From: Limosilactobacillus fermentum | Lineage (GTDB): Bacteria > Bacillota > Bacilli > Lactobacillales > Lactobacillaceae | Reading direction: 5' to 3' | NCBI RefSeq assembly: GCF_013394085.1 | Contig: NZ_CP040910.1 | Coordinates: 1,533,112-1,597,111, forward strand | Length of the DNA stretch: 64,000 nucleotides | In this document: piece by piece, positions 52,441 through 62,850 of the stretch | How positions within the stretch are numbered: position 1 is the stretch's first letter | Layout: each line of letters opens with the position of its first letter | The notes under the pieces: model-generated | Seen by the model: only the letters and a program-made list of their open reading frames with translations | What the model was told of the DNA's origin: nothing | Databases searched by the model: none | Position numbers and translations under genes: made by a program

Positions 52441-52626
52441 TTACCAACTAGCCTTCTTCATACCAGGAATCTGTCCCTTGTGGGCAAGGTCACGTAAGCA
52501 AATCCGGCAGAGGTGGAACTTACGGTAAACGGAGTGTGGGCGGCCACAACGTTCGCAACGCGTGTATTCTTGCGTTGAGAACTTGGCCGGACGTTCGCTC
52601 TTAGCGATCATTGATTTTTTAGCCAA
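52441..52626 (-). CDS. rpsN: 30S ribosomal protein S14 type Z
   Basis: The 61 residues have a zinc ribbon, [13 protein letters not shown] then [11 protein letters not shown], with four cysteines in place. This is the short zinc-containing form usual in Firmicutes. It lies between rplE and rpsH. Confidence 0.97.
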   Translation of the reverse strand: MAKKSMIAKSERPAKFSTQEYTRCERCGRPHSVYRKFHLCRICLRDLAHKGQIPGMKKASW

Positions 52627-52642
52627 TTTTGTAACCTCCTAA

Positions 52643-53185
52643 TTACTTAGCAAATGGCATCCCTAATTGGGCCAGTAATTCGTGAGCTTCTTCGTCGCTG
52701 TTAGCAGTCGTAACGATGACGATGTCCAAACCACGAACACGGTTAACGTTATCGTAATCGATTTCTGGGAAGATCAGTTGTTCCCGAACACCCAACGTGT
52801 AGTTACCACGACCATCAAAGGCCTTGTTGGAAACCCCACGGAAGTCACGAACCCGTGGCAAGGAAACGTTAACTAACTTGTCCAAGAAGTCGTACATCCG
52901 CGTGCCCCGCAGAGTAACCTTGGCACCGATAGCCATCCCTTCACGAAGACGGAAGCCGGCGATGGACTTCTTGGCCTTAGTGATCAGTGGCTTTTGACCG
53001 GAGATAAGCCCAAGTTCTTCAACGGCTTCGTCAAGGTTCTTGGAGTTTTGCGTTGCGTCCCCAACCCCCATGTTCAAGACGATCTTTTCGAGCTTGGGAG
53101 CAGCCATAACTGAAGAGTAATCAAACTTTTCAATCAAAGATGGGCGAACTTCGTTTTCGTACTTAGCTTTTAAACGGTTTTCCAT
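52643..53185 (-). CDS. rplE: 50S ribosomal protein L5
   Basis: The 180 residues include [17 protein letters not shown] and [18 protein letters not shown]5 binds 5S rRNA and touches P-site tRNA. The family's ending, [12 protein letters not shown], is present. Confidence 0.98.
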   Translation of the reverse strand: MENRLKAKYENEVRPSLIEKFDYSSVMAAPKLEKIVLNMGVGDATQNSKNLDEAVEELGLISGQKPLITKAKKSIAGFRLREGMAIGAKVTLRGTRMYDFLDKLVNVSLPRVRDFRGVSNKAFDGRGNYTLGVREQLIFPEIDYDNVNRVRGLDIVIVTTANSDEEAHELLAQLGMPFAK

Positions 53186-53214
53186 AAGAAGATTGTTCCT
53201 CCTTTCGCTAATGA

Positions 53215-53523
53215 TTAGTCGATTTGCTTGCCAGACTTCTTGGCAACCCGAACCTTCTTGCCGTCAACGACTTCAAAGCCAACCCGAGTTGGTTCGTTCG
53301 TTGATGGGTCAAGCAGCATCACGTTTGAAGCGTTAATCGGTGCTTCAGTGTCGATGATCCCGCCGTTAGGGTTCATGTTACTTGGCTTTTGGTGTTTCTT
53401 GATCTTGTTAACACCTTCAACGATCACCCGGTTTTCCTTGGCGAAGGTCTTCTTGATCGTACCTTCTTGACCCTTGTCCTTACCGGTGATGACGCGAACT
53501 TTGTCACCTGTCTTTAAAAACAT
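53215..53523 (-). CDS. rplX: 50S ribosomal protein L24
   Basis: The 102 residues begin [20 protein letters not shown], a KOW motif. The ATG at 53523 with AAGGAGG upstream is preferred to 53535. L24 initiates large-subunit assembly. Confidence 0.97.
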   Translation of the reverse strand: MFLKTGDKVRVITGKDKGQEGTIKKTFAKENRVIVEGVNKIKKHQKPSNMNPNGGIIDTEAPINASNVMLLDPSTNEPTRVGFEVVDGKKVRVAKKSGKQID

Positions 53524-53556
53524 GTGGTAGTGCACCTCCTTATTTTTGGGTAATCT

Positions 53557-53925
53557 TTACAGAACTTCTGGGGCCAGTGAGATGATCTTCATGTAGTCAT
53601 CGTCACGTAACTCACGAGCGATTGGGCCAAAAATACGGGTACCCTTTGGGCTCTTGTCGTTGTTGATCAGAACGGCTGCGTTTTCATCAAACTTGATGTA
53701 GGAACCATCCTTACGGTGCAGACCATGCTTAGTCCGTACGACAACGGCCTTCACAACGTCACCCTTTTTGACAACGCCACCTGGTGTTGCTTGTTTTACA
53801 GTAGCAACAATAATGTCACCAATATTACCGGTCTTAACACGGGAACCACCCAAAATCTTGATGACCAGGATTTCGCGGGCACCGGAGTTATCTGCGACCT
53901 TCAACCGACTTTCTTGTTGAATCAC
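53557..53925 (-). CDS. rplN: 50S ribosomal protein L14
   Basis: The 122 residues begin [19 protein letters not shown], with [19 protein letters not shown] and the ending [10 protein letters not shown]. All positions look standard. Confidence 0.98.
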   Translation of the reverse strand: MIQQESRLKVADNSGAREILVIKILGGSRVKTGNIGDIIVATVKQATPGGVVKKGDVVKAVVVRTKHGLHRKDGSYIKFDENAAVLINNDKSPKGTRIFGPIARELRDDDYMKIISLAPEVL

Positions 53926-53985
53926 GGTTAGTGTCCTCCTTCCGTCTATAAGTAAGAATTAGAATACGAATTTAAGGTTTGTTGA

Positions 53986-54252
53986 TTATAAGATAACGGC
54001 CTTTTCTACGACCTTAACAAGCCGGAAACGCTTCTTAGCAGACAGCGGCCGCGTTTCCATGATTTGAACAGTATCACCAACGTGGGCTTCGTTGTTAGCG
54101 TCGTGAGCGTAGTACTTCTTGGAGTACTTAACCCGCTTGCCGTAGATCGGCGCGCTCTTGTAGGTGTCAATTACGACCGTGATCGTCTTGTCCATCTTGT
54201 CAGAAACAACGCGACCTTGGTACACCTTACGTGCATTACGTTCGTCACTCAT
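53986..54252 (-). CDS. rpsQ: 30S ribosomal protein S17
   Basis: The 88 residues have [20 protein letters not shown], an OB fold, and [20 protein letters not shown]. It is a primary 16S rRNA binder. Confidence 0.98.
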   Translation of the reverse strand: MSDERNARKVYQGRVVSDKMDKTITVVIDTYKSAPIYGKRVKYSKKYYAHDANNEAHVGDTVQIMETRPLSAKKRFRLVKVVEKAVIL

Positions 54253-54274
54253 GCGTAATCCTCCTTTTCGTATT

Positions 54275-54481
54275 CTAGTTGTTTAATTCTTGTTGGCGAA
54301 GAACCGTCTTAACCCGTGCGATGTTCTTGCGAACAGTCTTAAGGCTTGCAGTGTTTTCCAACTGGCCGGTTGCTAATTGGAAACGTAAGTTAAACAATTG
54401 TTCCTTCAATTCCTTCTCACGGTTCAGCAATTGCTCAGTGGTTAATCCATTCAGTTCTTGTACGTAATCTTTAGTCTTCAT
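54275..54481 (-). CDS. rpmC: 50S ribosomal protein L29
   Basis: The 68 residues are [20 protein letters not shown] onward, two helices with [20 protein letters not shown]. The ATG at 54481 has AGGTGG upstream and overlaps the rplP stop by 11 bases. Confidence 0.97.
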   Translation of the reverse strand: MKTKDYVQELNGLTTEQLLNREKELKEQLFNLRFQLATGQLENTASLKTVRKNIARVKTVLRQQELNN

Positions 54482-54905
54482 TAGATTGTCCACCTACTTC
54501 CTCACGCTTAACGATCTTAGTGCGAACTGGCAACTTGTTTCCGGCAAGACGAAGGGCTTCACGGGCAACTTCTTCAGGAACCCCAGCAACTTCGAACATC
54601 ACCTTCATACGCTTAACAGGGGCTACCCAACCTTCAGGAGCACCCTTACCGTTACCCATCCGGGTACCAACACCCTTACTAGTGTAAGAAAGGTGTGGGA
54701 AGATCTTGATCCAAACCTTACCACCACGCTTCATGTAACGCGTCATGGCAATACGAGCGGCTTCGATCTGCCGGTTAGAAATCCAGTGAGAATCGAGAGC
54801 TTGCAGACCGAATTCACCAAAAGTAACGGTCTTACCACCCTTGGCTTCCCCACGCATCTTACCGCGTTGAACCTTACGGTGCTTTACTCGCTTTGGTACT
54901 AGCAT
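54471..54905 (-). CDS. rplP: 50S ribosomal protein L16
   Basis: The 144 residues begin [20 protein letters not shown] and contain [20 protein letters not shown] and [17 protein letters not shown]. It is located near the A-site tRNA. Confidence 0.98.
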   Translation of the reverse strand: MLVPKRVKHRKVQRGKMRGEAKGGKTVTFGEFGLQALDSHWISNRQIEAARIAMTRYMKRGGKVWIKIFPHLSYTSKGVGTRMGNGKGAPEGWVAPVKRMKVMFEVAGVPEEVAREALRLAGNKLPVRTKIVKREEVGGQSNED

Positions 54906-54908
54906 GTT

Positions 54909-55568
54909 TTAGTTCCCTCCCTTAGCTTCGTTGTTCTTCTTAGCTGGGAGAACTTCACCACGGTAGATCCAGGTCTTGATCCCCAGAACCCCGTAGGTAG
55001 TGTGAGCTTCGTCCCAGGAGTAGTCGATATCTGCGCGAAGCGTGTGCAAAGGAACAGTCCCATCAGAGTAGGATTCGATCCGAGACATGTCGGCACCGTT
55101 CAAACGGCCGGCAACTTGAATCTTGATCCCCTTGGCACCGGCACGCATAGTACGTTGCATAGCACCACGCATCGCACGACGGAATGCAATCCGGTTTTCA
55201 AGTTGTTCAGCAACACTTTCACCAACCAGGTGTGCATCAAGGTCTGGCTTCTTAATTTCAACCACGTTGATGTGAACCCGCTTGTTGGTCAGGTTGTTAA
55301 GTTCCTTGCGAAGTGCTTCAACTTCTGAACCACCCTTACCAATAACCATCCCTGGCTTGGCAGTGTGAATTGATACGTTTACGCGGTTAGCAGCACGTTC
55401 AATTTCCACGGTTGATACAGAGGCGTCAGCAAGTCGCTTTTCGATGTATTTACGGATCCGAAGGTCTTCGTTCAGGTAAGCGGCGTAGTTCTTATCTGCG
55501 TACCACTTAGCAGTCCAGTCGCGAATGACCCCAACACGGAAACCATTAGGATTAATCTTTTGACCCAC
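54909..55568 (-). CDS. rpsC: 30S ribosomal protein S3
   Basis: The 219 residues contain a KH domain with [18 protein letters not shown] and a C-terminal [20 protein letters not shown]3 lines the mRNA entry tunnel. It overlaps neither neighbour. Confidence 0.98.
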   Translation of the reverse strand: MGQKINPNGFRVGVIRDWTAKWYADKNYAAYLNEDLRIRKYIEKRLADASVSTVEIERAANRVNVSIHTAKPGMVIGKGGSEVEALRKELNNLTNKRVHINVVEIKKPDLDAHLVGESVAEQLENRIAFRRAMRGAMQRTMRAGAKGIKIQVAGRLNGADMSRIESYSDGTVPLHTLRADIDYSWDEAHTTYGVLGIKTWIYRGEVLPAKKNNEAKGGN

Positions 55569-55580
55569 TATTCATTCCTC

Positions 55581-55928
55581 CTACTTTTCTGCAACAACCA
55601 CTGTGATGTGACTGGTCCGCTTGTTAATTGGAGAAGCAGAACCCTTGGCGCGTGGACGGAACCGCTTTAAGGTTGGTCCTTCGTTAGCAAAGGCTTCGCT
55701 TACAACCAAGGATGCTTGGTCCAGGTCAAAGTTGTTTTCAGCGTTTGCAACAGCAGATTTCAAAACTTTTTCGACGTCTGAAGCAGCCCCGTTTGGAGTG
55801 AACTTCAGAATAGCAAATGCTTCGGCAACGGACTTGTTACGGATGGTGTCAAGCACCAGGCGTACCTTGCGAGATGATACACGGACCATCTTAGCAGTTG
55901 CCTTAGCTGAAGTAACGTTTTCAGCCAT
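55581..55928 (-). CDS. rplV: 50S ribosomal protein L22
   Basis: The 115 residues show [20 protein letters not shown] and the long beta-hairpin [20 protein letters not shown] that lines the peptide exit tunnel. No deletion associated with macrolide resistance is apparent. Confidence 0.98.
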   Translation of the reverse strand: MAENVTSAKATAKMVRVSSRKVRLVLDTIRNKSVAEAFAILKFTPNGAASDVEKVLKSAVANAENNFDLDQASLVVSEAFANEGPTLKRFRPRAKGSASPINKRTSHITVVVAEK

Positions 55929-55944
55929 TAATCAATTCCCTCCT

Positions 55945-56226
55945 TTACTTACGACCAGTCTTCTTGTCATCGGCAGCGTGACCACGGAAAGTCCGCGTTG
56001 GTACGAATTCACCAAGCTTGTGACCTACCATGTCTTCTTGTACGTAAACTGGCACGTGCTTCCGACCATCATATACTGCGAACGTGTATCCGATAAAGCT
56101 CGGGAAGATCGTGGACCGACGTGACCAGGTCTTAATGACGGTCTTCTTGTCGCTATCTGCTTGAGCTTCAACCTTCTTTAATAAAGAAGCATCTGCAAAA
56201 GGTCCCTTCTTTAAACTACGACCCAT
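55945..56226 (-). CDS. rpsS: 30S ribosomal protein S19
   Basis: The 93 residues begin [20 protein letters not shown] and contain [20 protein letters not shown] and [18 protein letters not shown]. Confidence 0.98.
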   Translation of the reverse strand: MGRSLKKGPFADASLLKKVEAQADSDKKTVIKTWSRRSTIFPSFIGYTFAVYDGRKHVPVYVQEDMVGHKLGEFVPTRTFRGHAADDKKTGRK

Positions 56227-56266
56227 TTTTGTACCTCCTCTCGGGTATTTGACGATTTATGAGTGA

Positions 56267-57112
56267 TTAACGCGTGTGTGGACCACGCTTACGCCCACGA
56301 ACAATGAACTTGTTGGAACGAGCCTTGTGTGAACGAGTCTTCTTACCAACAGTCTTCTTACCCCATGGGGAGAGTGGAGATGGTAAACCAACTGGAGCCT
56401 TACCTTCACCACCACCATGTGGGTGATCGTTAGGGTTCATAACAGAACCACGAACGTGAGGACGTTGACCAGCGTAACGAGAACGACCAGCCTTACCCTT
56501 AACGAGCAGACCGTGTTCATCGTTACCGATCGACCCAATCGTTGCCCGGCAAGCAGCCAGGATCATCCGAACTTCACCAGAAGAAAGACGTACCAGAACG
56601 TACTTTTCTTCCTTACCAAGAAGTTGAGCAGAAGTACCGGCAGAACGGGTCAATTGACCACCCTTACCCGGCTTAAGTTCGATGTTGTGAATAACAGTAC
56701 CAACTGGAATGTTCTTCAGCGGTAACGTGTTACCAACCTTGATATCTGCATCCGGACCAGATTGAACAGTCATCCCAACCTTGAGACCCTTCGGTGCAAG
56801 GATGTAAGACTTAGTCCCGTCAGCGTAACCAAGCAATGCGATGTTAGCAGTTCGGTTCGGGTCATATTCAATGGCCTTAACAGTTGCTGGAACATCATCC
56901 TTGATCCGCTTGAAGTCGATAATCCGGTATTGACGCTTCGTACCACCACCACGGTGACGAACGGTCATCTTACCAGCGTTGTTACGACCAGCGGTGTGCT
57001 TGAGCGGAGCCAATAACGACTTTTCCGGCGTCGTCTTCGTGATTTCCGCGAAGTCGTAACCGTTCATGTTACGGCGTCCGTTAGTGGTGCCTTTGTATTT
57101 GCGAATTCCCAC
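56267..57112 (-). CDS. rplB: 50S ribosomal protein L2
   Basis: The 281 residues contain [20 protein letters not shown] and, near the peptidyl-transferase centre, [20 protein letters not shown] with the conserved histidine. Length is normal. Confidence 0.99.
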   Translation of the reverse strand: MGIRKYKGTTNGRRNMNGYDFAEITKTTPEKSLLAPLKHTAGRNNAGKMTVRHRGGGTKRQYRIIDFKRIKDDVPATVKAIEYDPNRTANIALLGYADGTKSYILAPKGLKVGMTVQSGPDADIKVGNTLPLKNIPVGTVIHNIELKPGKGGQLTRSAGTSAQLLGKEEKYVLVRLSSGEVRMILAACRATIGSIGNDEHGLLVKGKAGRSRYAGQRPHVRGSVMNPNDHPHGGGEGKAPVGLPSPLSPWGKKTVGKKTRSHKARSNKFIVRGRKRGPHTR

Positions 57113-57137
57113 TGTGTTTTCCTCCTATCCGTTAGAT

Positions 57138-57431
57138 TTATTCGTTATCGTCGCCGAATAACTTGATTTCGTTGGAGTCAGCAGAAAGCTGAACGATCGC
57201 CTTACGACGGCGCTTCGTGTAGCCGACGTAACGGCCTTGGCGCTTTTGCTTTCCCTTAACGTTCATGATGTTAACCTTCACAACCTTAACGTCGAAGATT
57301 TCTTCAACGGCGTTCTTGACTTGCGTCTTAGTTGCTCGTAAATCAACGTCGAACGTGTAACGCTTGTTGTCCATGGCAGCCGTGGAGGCTTCCGTAATTA
57401 CAGGACGTAAAATGATATCGCGTGCTTCCAT
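57138..57431 (-). CDS. rplW: 50S ribosomal protein L23
   Basis: The 97 residues begin [20 protein letters not shown] and contain [21 protein letters not shown]23 forms the exit-tunnel docking site for trigger factor and SRP. The start adjoins the rplD stop. Confidence 0.98.
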   Translation of the reverse strand: MEARDIILRPVITEASTAAMDNKRYTFDVDLRATKTQVKNAVEEIFDVKVVKVNIMNVKGKQKRQGRYVGYTKRRRKAIVQLSADSNEIKLFGDDNE

Positions 57432-58054
57432 TATGCGAGCACCTCCTCTACTTGAGAAAGAGCTGACTGGGTAATGATGATCTTTTGGGCGTCAACGACG
57501 TTCAAGATGTTCACACCAGCTGGCGTCACAACCGTCGTCTTCGGCAGGTTGCGTGCTGATAATTGAGCGTTCTTGTCTTCGTCAGTAACCACAACTAAGA
57601 CCCTTTCGCTAACCTTGAGGTTGTTCATTACGCCAGCGAATTCCTTCGTCTTTGGTGCGTCAAAGTTCAAACCATCAACAACAACGAACTTGTCGTTGGC
57701 AACCTTTTGGGAAAGGGCTGACTTGATGGCTAATTGACGAACCTTACGTGGTAATGCGTAGTTGTAGGAACGAGGGGTTGGGCCAAAGACGATCCCACCG
57801 CCACGGAATTGAGGTGCGCGGATGGAACCTTGACGGGCACGACCAGTACCCTTTTGACGCCAAGGCTTCTTCCCACCACCGCGAACTGCGGAACGGTTCT
57901 TAACCGCGTGAGTCCCTTGACGCAGGGAAGCACGTTGGCGAAGAATCGCATCGAATTCAGCGGATTCGTTTGCTTCAACAGAAAATACGCTGTCGTTCAG
58001 TTCAACAGTGCCGTTTTGGCTACCGTCTTGCTTGAATAATGCAACACTAGTCAT
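57431..58054 (-). CDS. rplD: 50S ribosomal protein L4
   Basis: The 207 residues contain the tunnel loop [20 protein letters not shown] and [14 protein letters not shown]-type sequence. In Gram-negative bacteria L4 represses this operon; whether it does here is unknown. Confidence 0.98.
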   Translation of the reverse strand: MTSVALFKQDGSQNGTVELNDSVFSVEANESAEFDAILRQRASLRQGTHAVKNRSAVRGGGKKPWRQKGTGRARQGSIRAPQFRGGGIVFGPTPRSYNYALPRKVRQLAIKSALSQKVANDKFVVVDGLNFDAPKTKEFAGVMNNLKVSERVLVVVTDEDKNAQLSARNLPKTTVVTPAGVNILNVVDAQKIIITQSALSQVEEVLA

Positions 58055-58072
58055 TGATTACTTCCTCCTTTC

Positions 58073-58735
58073 TTACTTGTTGGATTGCTTGCTAAGGCTC
58101 TTCTTAGTGTTAGCCTTAACGGAGTTCTTGATCGTAACAAAGGACTTGTTGGCACCAGGAACGTTACCCTTGATTAAGAGAACGTTGTTTTCAGTGTCGA
58201 CCTTAACGATCCGCAGGTGTTGCACAGTCCGGGTGTTGTTACCCATCCGACCTGGCAGCTTCTTACCCTTGAACACGTGGTTGATGATGGCACCAAGTGA
58301 ACCTGGGCGACGGTGGTAACGAGAACCGTGCGCCATTGGCCCACGCCGTTGGCCGTCCTTATGGATGTTACCTTGGTAACCATGACCCTTGGTGGTACCA
58401 GTAACGTCGACCGTTTCGCCTTCTGCGAAAATGTCGGCTGCTACCTTATCCCCAACTTTGATGTCGTCTCCTAATTCAGCGTCGCGGATTTCACCGATGA
58501 AGCGCTTAGGAGTCGTGTTAGCCTTTGCTGCATGACCTTGTTCGGGCTTGTTGCTCAGAACTTCGCGCTTGTCGTCGAACCCGAGTTGAACGGCACTGTA
58601 ACCGTCATTTTCAAGGGTCTTAACTTGCATAACAACGTTTGGCGTTACGTCAATAACAGTAACTGGAACCAATTCACCGTTGTCAGTGAAGACTTGAGTC
58701 ATCCCGACCTTCTTACCTAAGATTCCTTTGGTCAT
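58073..58735 (-). CDS. rplC: 50S ribosomal protein L3
   Basis: The 220 residues contain [20 protein letters not shown] and the loop reaching the catalytic centre, [15 protein letters not shown]. The C-terminus has a lysine-serine tail ([14 protein letters not shown]), about ten residues longer than in many relatives. Confidence 0.98.
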   Translation of the reverse strand: MTKGILGKKVGMTQVFTDNGELVPVTVIDVTPNVVMQVKTLENDGYSAVQLGFDDKREVLSNKPEQGHAAKANTTPKRFIGEIRDAELGDDIKVGDKVAADIFAEGETVDVTGTTKGHGYQGNIHKDGQRRGPMAHGSRYHRRPGSLGAIINHVFKGKKLPGRMGNNTRTVQHLRIVKVDTENNVLLIKGNVPGANKSFVTIKNSVKANTKKSLSKQSNK

Positions 58736-58784
58736 GAGTACACCTCCAATTTAATTTGATTTTTGTTTGTTTTTAGATTTTGAA

Positions 58785-59093
58785 TTAAAGCTTGATTTCG
58801 ATGTCAACACCACTTGGCAGATCGAGCTTCATCAGGGCGTCAACCGTCTTAGGGGTTGGGTCGATGATGTCGATCAGACGCTTGTGAGTGCGCATTTCGA
58901 ATTGTTCCCGTGACTTCTTGAACTTGTGCGGTGAACGAATCACCGTGTAAAGAGTCCGTTCAGTAGGTAACGGAATCGGGCCTGATACTTGAGCACCGGT
59001 CCGCTTTGCACTTTCAACAATCTTGTCTGCTGATTCATCCAAAACGCGGTGTTCGTAAGCCTTTAAACGAATACGAATCTTTTGGTTTGCCAT
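58785..59093 (-). CDS. rpsJ: 30S ribosomal protein S10 / NusJ
   Basis: The 102 residues are [20 protein letters not shown] onward; the ATG at 59093 with AAGGAGGG upstream is certain. The frame is open up to 59411, but that stretch is the untranslated leader and promoter. S10 also binds NusB in antitermination. It is the first gene of the S10-spc-alpha cluster. Confidence 0.98.
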
Positions 59094-59262
59094 TGTGTTC
59101 CCTCCTTCGTCAAATTTGAAATTATGACTAGCTCCATGGAAATTACCGCCACATCCTGTGGCAAAGCGGCCGGGTGTGTCGCAACCTTCCACTTCATCGC
59201 CTGCGTGCTGAAATCCTAGCGAGGGCCACTCTCTGCTCCTCTTTTGTTCAAGCACTTTTTCT
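59094..59262 (-). promoter_or_regulatory. Structured leader of the S10 operon
   Basis: About 160 bases separate the promoter from rpsJ. Within them GCCACATCCTGTGGC (59148-59162) is a perfect hairpin, flanked by CCGC/GCGG. The stretch with GACACACCCGGCCGC recalls leaders I have seen before rpsJ in other lactobacilli. A ribosomal-protein binding site is plausible but not proven. Confidence 0.5.
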
Positions 59263-59291
59263 ATAATACAAGAAAAAGCCTGGTGTAGCAA
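59263..59291 (-). promoter_or_regulatory. Promoter of the S10 operon
   Basis: The minus strand has TTGCTA (59286-59291), a 17-base spacer and TATTAT (59263-59268). This is a near-consensus vegetative promoter directly before the leader. Confidence 0.8.
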
Positions 59292-59428
59292 GGATTTTCT
59301 GGGATTAATTTCAAGAAAGTGGTTTCGTCGTTTTTCTTTGTCCTTCGACCATGAAAAAAGACGCTTAATTTTTTTCGACGGCGCTCTTCTCCCCTTCCTT
59401 GATCGAAACACTCCCTAGCATTCCATAC

Positions 59429-59467
59429 AAAAAACAGGTGCCAGCAGCTGCTAGCACCTGTTTTTTT
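59429..59467 (-). terminator. Rho-independent terminator of the str operon
   Basis: ACAGGTGC and GCACCTGT with additional internal pairing form an almost perfect stem, framed by A6 and T7. It lies 15 bases past the fusA stop. Confidence 0.92.
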
Positions 59468-59481
59468 ACGGGTCAAGTTAA

Positions 59482-61566
59482 TTACTTACCACCGTTCTTT
59501 TCGATGATTTCTTCTTGGATGGACTTCGGCACAGCTGAGTAGTGGTCGAAGGTCATCGTGAAGGTACCACGTCCTTGGGTTGCGGAACGAAGGGTCGTTG
59601 CGTAACCGAACATTTCGGACAGCGGAACGAAGGAGTGAACTAATTGGGCGTTCCCACGTTCTTCCATCCCGTCGATCGAACCACGACGAGCGGTAACGTG
59701 ACCCATCACGTCACCCAGGTTATCTTCTGGGGCGACGATGTCAACCTTCATGATTGGTTCAAGGATAACGGCTCCACCCTTAGGAGCGGCGTTACGTAAT
59801 GCTAAGGAAGCGGCAACCTTGAAGGCAGCTTCAGAGGAGTCGACTTCGTGGTAGGAACCGTCGTAAAGCTTAGCGTGAAGGTCGACCAATGGGTAACCGG
59901 CCAGAACACCGTTTTCCATCGCTTCCTTCAACCCTTGTTCAACGGCTGGGATGTATTCACGCGGAACAACCCCACCGACAATGGCGTCTTCGAATTCGAA
60001 GCCGGCCCCTTCTTCCAGCGGCGTAAATTCGATCCATACGTCCCCGTATTGACCCTTACCACCAGATTGACGAACAAACTTCCCTTGGGCGGAAACTTGC
60101 TTAGTGAAGGCTTCACGGTAGGAAACTTGTGGCTTACCAACCGTAACTTCGGCGTTGAATTCACGGCGAAGACGTTCAACGATGATGTCCAAGTGCAGTT
60201 CACCCATCCCGGCGATCAGAGTTTCACCAGTTTCAGGGTTCGTTTCAGCCTTGAAAGTTGGGTCTTCTTCAGCCAACTTTTGCAGACCCTTGTCCATCTT
60301 GTCTTGGTCAGCCTTGGACTTCGGTTCAACAGAAACCTGGATAACTGGTTCTGGGAAGTCCATGGATTCAAGTTGCAGTGGGTGGTCTGGGTCGGTCAAG
60401 GAGTCACCAGTGGTGGTGTTCTTCAGACCGATGGCAGCGGCGATATCACCAGAGAAGACTTCTGAGATTTCGTTTTGTTGGTTGGAGTGCATTTGAAGCA
60501 GACGACCAATCCGTTCACGCTTGCCCTTGGTTGCGTTCAGAACGTAAGAACCAGATTTAAGGGAACCAGTGTAAACCCGCAGGAAAGTCAGACGACCAAC
60601 GAATGGGTCAGTTGCGATCTTGAAGGCCAAAGCGGCGAATGGCTTGTCATCGCCGGCAGTCAGTTCAATGGCGTTACCTTCCTCGTCGTGAGCAACGAAT
60701 GGCTTAACATCAACTGGGGATGGCAGGTAATCCAAGACGGCATCAAGCATCATTTGGATCCCCTTATCCTTGTAGGCAGAACCTGCCATTACCGGGAAGA
60801 GTTCTTGGTCCAGGGTTGCTTGACGGATGGCAGCCTTGATTTCATCAACGGAGATTTCGGCACCTTCAAGGTACTTTTCCATGATGTCGTCGTTTACGTC
60901 AGCCAGCGTTTCGATCATTGCGTCGTGACGGCTTTCGGCTTCATCCTTCATGTCGGCTGGGATTTCAACGGTGTCCCAGTTTTCGCCGAGCTTGTCTTCG
61001 TCGTAGATGTAAGCAACCATCTTAACCAGGTCGATCACACCGGCGAATTCGTCTTCGGCACCAATTGGCATTTGGATTGGAAGCGGCGTAACGTTCAGGC
61101 GTTCCTTGATGGTCTTAACGGAATAGTCGAAGTTGGCCCCCATCTTGTCCATCTTGTTAGCGAAGACCAGCCGCGGAACGTTGAAGTCGTCGGCTTGACG
61201 CCAAACGGTTTCAGTTTGTGGTTCAACACCGGCTTGGGCGTCAAGAACGGTTACGGCACCGTCGAGCACCCGGAGGGCACGTTCAACTTCGACAGTGAAG
61301 TCCACGTGTCCTGGGGTGTCGATGATGTTGATCCGGGTATCCTTCCAAACGGCCGTAGTAGCGGCAGAAGTGATCGTGATCCCACGTTCCTTTTCTTCTT
61401 CCATCCAGTCCATTTGGGAAGCCCCATCGTGGGTTTCACCAATCTTGTGAATCTTACCGGTGTAGTACAAAATCCGTTCAGTGGCGGTCGTCTTCCCGGC
61501 ATCGATGTGGGCCATGATCCCAATGTTACGGGTCTTTTCAAGAGGGTATTCACGCTTGTTAGCCAT
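59482..61566 (-). CDS. fusA: Elongation factor G
   Basis: This 694-residue translocase GTPase has the P-loop [15 protein letters not shown], switch [11 protein letters not shown] and specificity motif NKMDK. Domain IV, which enters the A site, is seen at [20 protein letters not shown]. The length is normal. It lies 122 bases after rpsG, with an intervening hairpin that could lower or uncouple its expression. Confidence 0.99.
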   Translation of the reverse strand: MANKREYPLEKTRNIGIMAHIDAGKTTATERILYYTGKIHKIGETHDGASQMDWMEEEKERGITITSAATTAVWKDTRINIIDTPGHVDFTVEVERALRVLDGAVTVLDAQAGVEPQTETVWRQADDFNVPRLVFANKMDKMGANFDYSVKTIKERLNVTPLPIQMPIGAEDEFAGVIDLVKMVAYIYDEDKLGENWDTVEIPADMKDEAESRHDAMIETLADVNDDIMEKYLEGAEISVDEIKAAIRQATLDQELFPVMAGSAYKDKGIQMMLDAVLDYLPSPVDVKPFVAHDEEGNAIELTAGDDKPFAALAFKIATDPFVGRLTFLRVYTGSLKSGSYVLNATKGKRERIGRLLQMHSNQQNEISEVFSGDIAAAIGLKNTTTGDSLTDPDHPLQLESMDFPEPVIQVSVEPKSKADQDKMDKGLQKLAEEDPTFKAETNPETGETLIAGMGELHLDIIVERLRREFNAEVTVGKPQVSYREAFTKQVSAQGKFVRQSGGKGQYGDVWIEFTPLEEGAGFEFEDAIVGGVVPREYIPAVEQGLKEAMENGVLAGYPLVDLHAKLYDGSYHEVDSSEAAFKVAASLALRNAAPKGGAVILEPIMKVDIVAPEDNLGDVMGHVTARRGSIDGMEERGNAQLVHSFVPLSEMFGYATTLRSATQGRGTFTMTFDHYSAVPKSIQEEIIEKNGGK

Positions 61567-61606
61567 CTTAAAAGTGGTCTCCTTCCGTGTTTGTGTTGTT
61601 ATTTTT

Positions 61607-61646
61607 AGAAAAAGGGGTGACGAGTGGAGTTTCCGCCGTCACCCCT
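61607..61646 (-). terminator. Hairpin/attenuator between rpsG and fusA
   Basis: AGGGGTGACG (61613-61622) pairs perfectly with CGTCACCCCT (61637-61646). On the minus strand the stem is followed by TTTTTCT. This has the form of an intrinsic terminator within the operon, so it may act as a partial terminator or a processing site. Confidence 0.7.
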
Positions 61647-61688
61647 CCTGATTGTAACTAGTTTAAGGGCTAGTTTCAAACCGCAATC

Positions 61689-62159
61689 TTACCAGCGGTA
61701 GTGTGCGAAGGCCCGGTTAGCTTCGGCCATCCGCAGGGTGTCTTCCTTCTTCTTGATGGAAGCACCAGTGTTGTTGGAAGCATCGATGATTTCGCCAGAA
61801 AGACGTTCCACCATCGTGTGTTCCCCACGAAGACGTGCGTATTGCACGAGCCAACGAAGTGCCAACGTCCGTTGACGGTCTGGGCGAACTTCGATCGGCA
61901 CTTGGTAGTTAGAACCACCAATCCGGCGCGCCTTAACTTCAAGGGCCGGCTTGATGTTTTCAATTGCTTGTTCGAACACTTCGATCGGGTCGTTACCAGT
62001 TTGTTCCTTGATTTGGTCAAGGGCTTGGTAGAGGATCTTAGAAGCGGTTCCGCGCTTACCATCAAGCATCAAGTGGTTAATCAGGCTGGTAACCAGCTTT
62101 GAGTTGTAAATTGGATCCGGTAAAACTTCCGGCTTTGCTACATGTCCCTTACGTGGCAT
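61689..62159 (-). CDS. rpsG: 30S ribosomal protein S7
   Basis: The 156 residues begin [20 protein letters not shown] and contain [20 protein letters not shown] and the C-terminal [15 protein letters not shown]7 starts assembly of the 30S head. It is 24 bases after rpsL. Confidence 0.99.
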   Translation of the reverse strand: MPRKGHVAKPEVLPDPIYNSKLVTSLINHLMLDGKRGTASKILYQALDQIKEQTGNDPIEVFEQAIENIKPALEVKARRIGGSNYQVPIEVRPDRQRTLALRWLVQYARLRGEHTMVERLSGEIIDASNNTGASIKKKEDTLRMAEANRAFAHYRW

Positions 62160-62183
62160 TGCTTAATCCCTCCTATATAAAGA

Positions 62184-62597
62184 TTACTTCTTCGGCTTCT
62201 TAGCACCGTACTTGGAACGGCTTTGCATCCGGCCGTCAACACCGGCGGTATCAAGCGTCCCACGGATGATGTGGTAACGAACCCCAGGAAGGTCCTTAAC
62301 ACGGCCCCCACGGATCAGGACAACGGAGTGTTCCTGAAGGTTGTGGCCAATCCCTGGAATGTAAGCCGTCACTTCGATCAGGTTAGATAAACGCACACGA
62401 GCGTACTTCCGCAGGGCGGAGTTAGGCTTCTTTGGCGTCATCGTCCCAACACGGGTAGCAACCCCACGCTTTTGCGGTGATGGGTTCTTGATTTCTTCCT
62501 TCTTAAAACTGTTGTATACAAAGCCCAGGGCAGGTGACTTTGACTTACCCTTGTGGCTCTTGCGGCCCTTACGAACCAATTGGTTAATGGTAGGCAT
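62184..62597 (-). CDS. rpsL: 30S ribosomal protein S12
   Basis: The 137 residues include [17 protein letters not shown] and [16 protein letters not shown]. The lysines associated with streptomycin sensitivity are wild type in both segments. S12 takes part in decoding. It is the first gene of the str operon. Confidence 0.99.
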   Translation of the reverse strand: MPTINQLVRKGRKSHKGKSKSPALGFVYNSFKKEEIKNPSPQKRGVATRVGTMTPKKPNSALRKYARVRLSNLIEVTAYIPGIGHNLQEHSVVLIRGGRVKDLPGVRYHIIRGTLDTAGVDGRMQSRSKYGAKKPKK

Positions 62598-62628
62598 AAT
62601 TTTTCCCCTTCCTTAATTTAAGTCCACA

Positions 62629-62673
62629 CATCCAGGCGGTTCTTTTTTTGGAATAAAAAAAGGGCGCTGGATG
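62629..62673 (-). repeat. Nested hairpin in the rpsL leader
   Basis: CATCCAG (62629-62635) pairs with CTGGATG (62667-62673). Inside, CTTTTTTT-type and AAAAAAAG tracts pair again. It lies about 32 bases before the rpsL start, so it could influence its translation. There is no T-run after the outer stem, so it is not a plain terminator. Confidence 0.5.
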
Positions 62674-62753
62674 TTATTTAGTTTTGTGCTATCGCTGCGC
62701 ATGCCGTCTGCCCAACGACAGACCAATCCGTTGCTCAAAAAAGCACCTTTATT

Positions 62754-62782
62754 AAATTAACACGCTCTCCGACTAAAGTCAA
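62754..62782 (-). promoter_or_regulatory. Promoter of the str operon
   Basis: The minus strand has TTGACT (62777-62782), a 17-base spacer and TAATTT (62754-62759). The -35 is near-perfect. The leader to rpsL is about 150 bases. Confidence 0.65.
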
Positions 62783-62850
62783 CGACAACTATGATCAAAT
62801 TCGTAACATTGAGTGGTTTTGCCGTACTTAATGGGCAGGAGGAACTAATT

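Noticed and set aside
58785-59411. Extended 208-residue version of S10
   Set aside because: The extra 106 residues are the translated leader and promoter. The -10/-35 at 59263-59291 and the RBS before 59093 fix the real start.
60475-61608. 377-codon plus-strand open frame opposite fusA
   Set aside because: EF-G on the minus strand is certain. The long antisense frame results from its codon usage, and the translation shows no domain.
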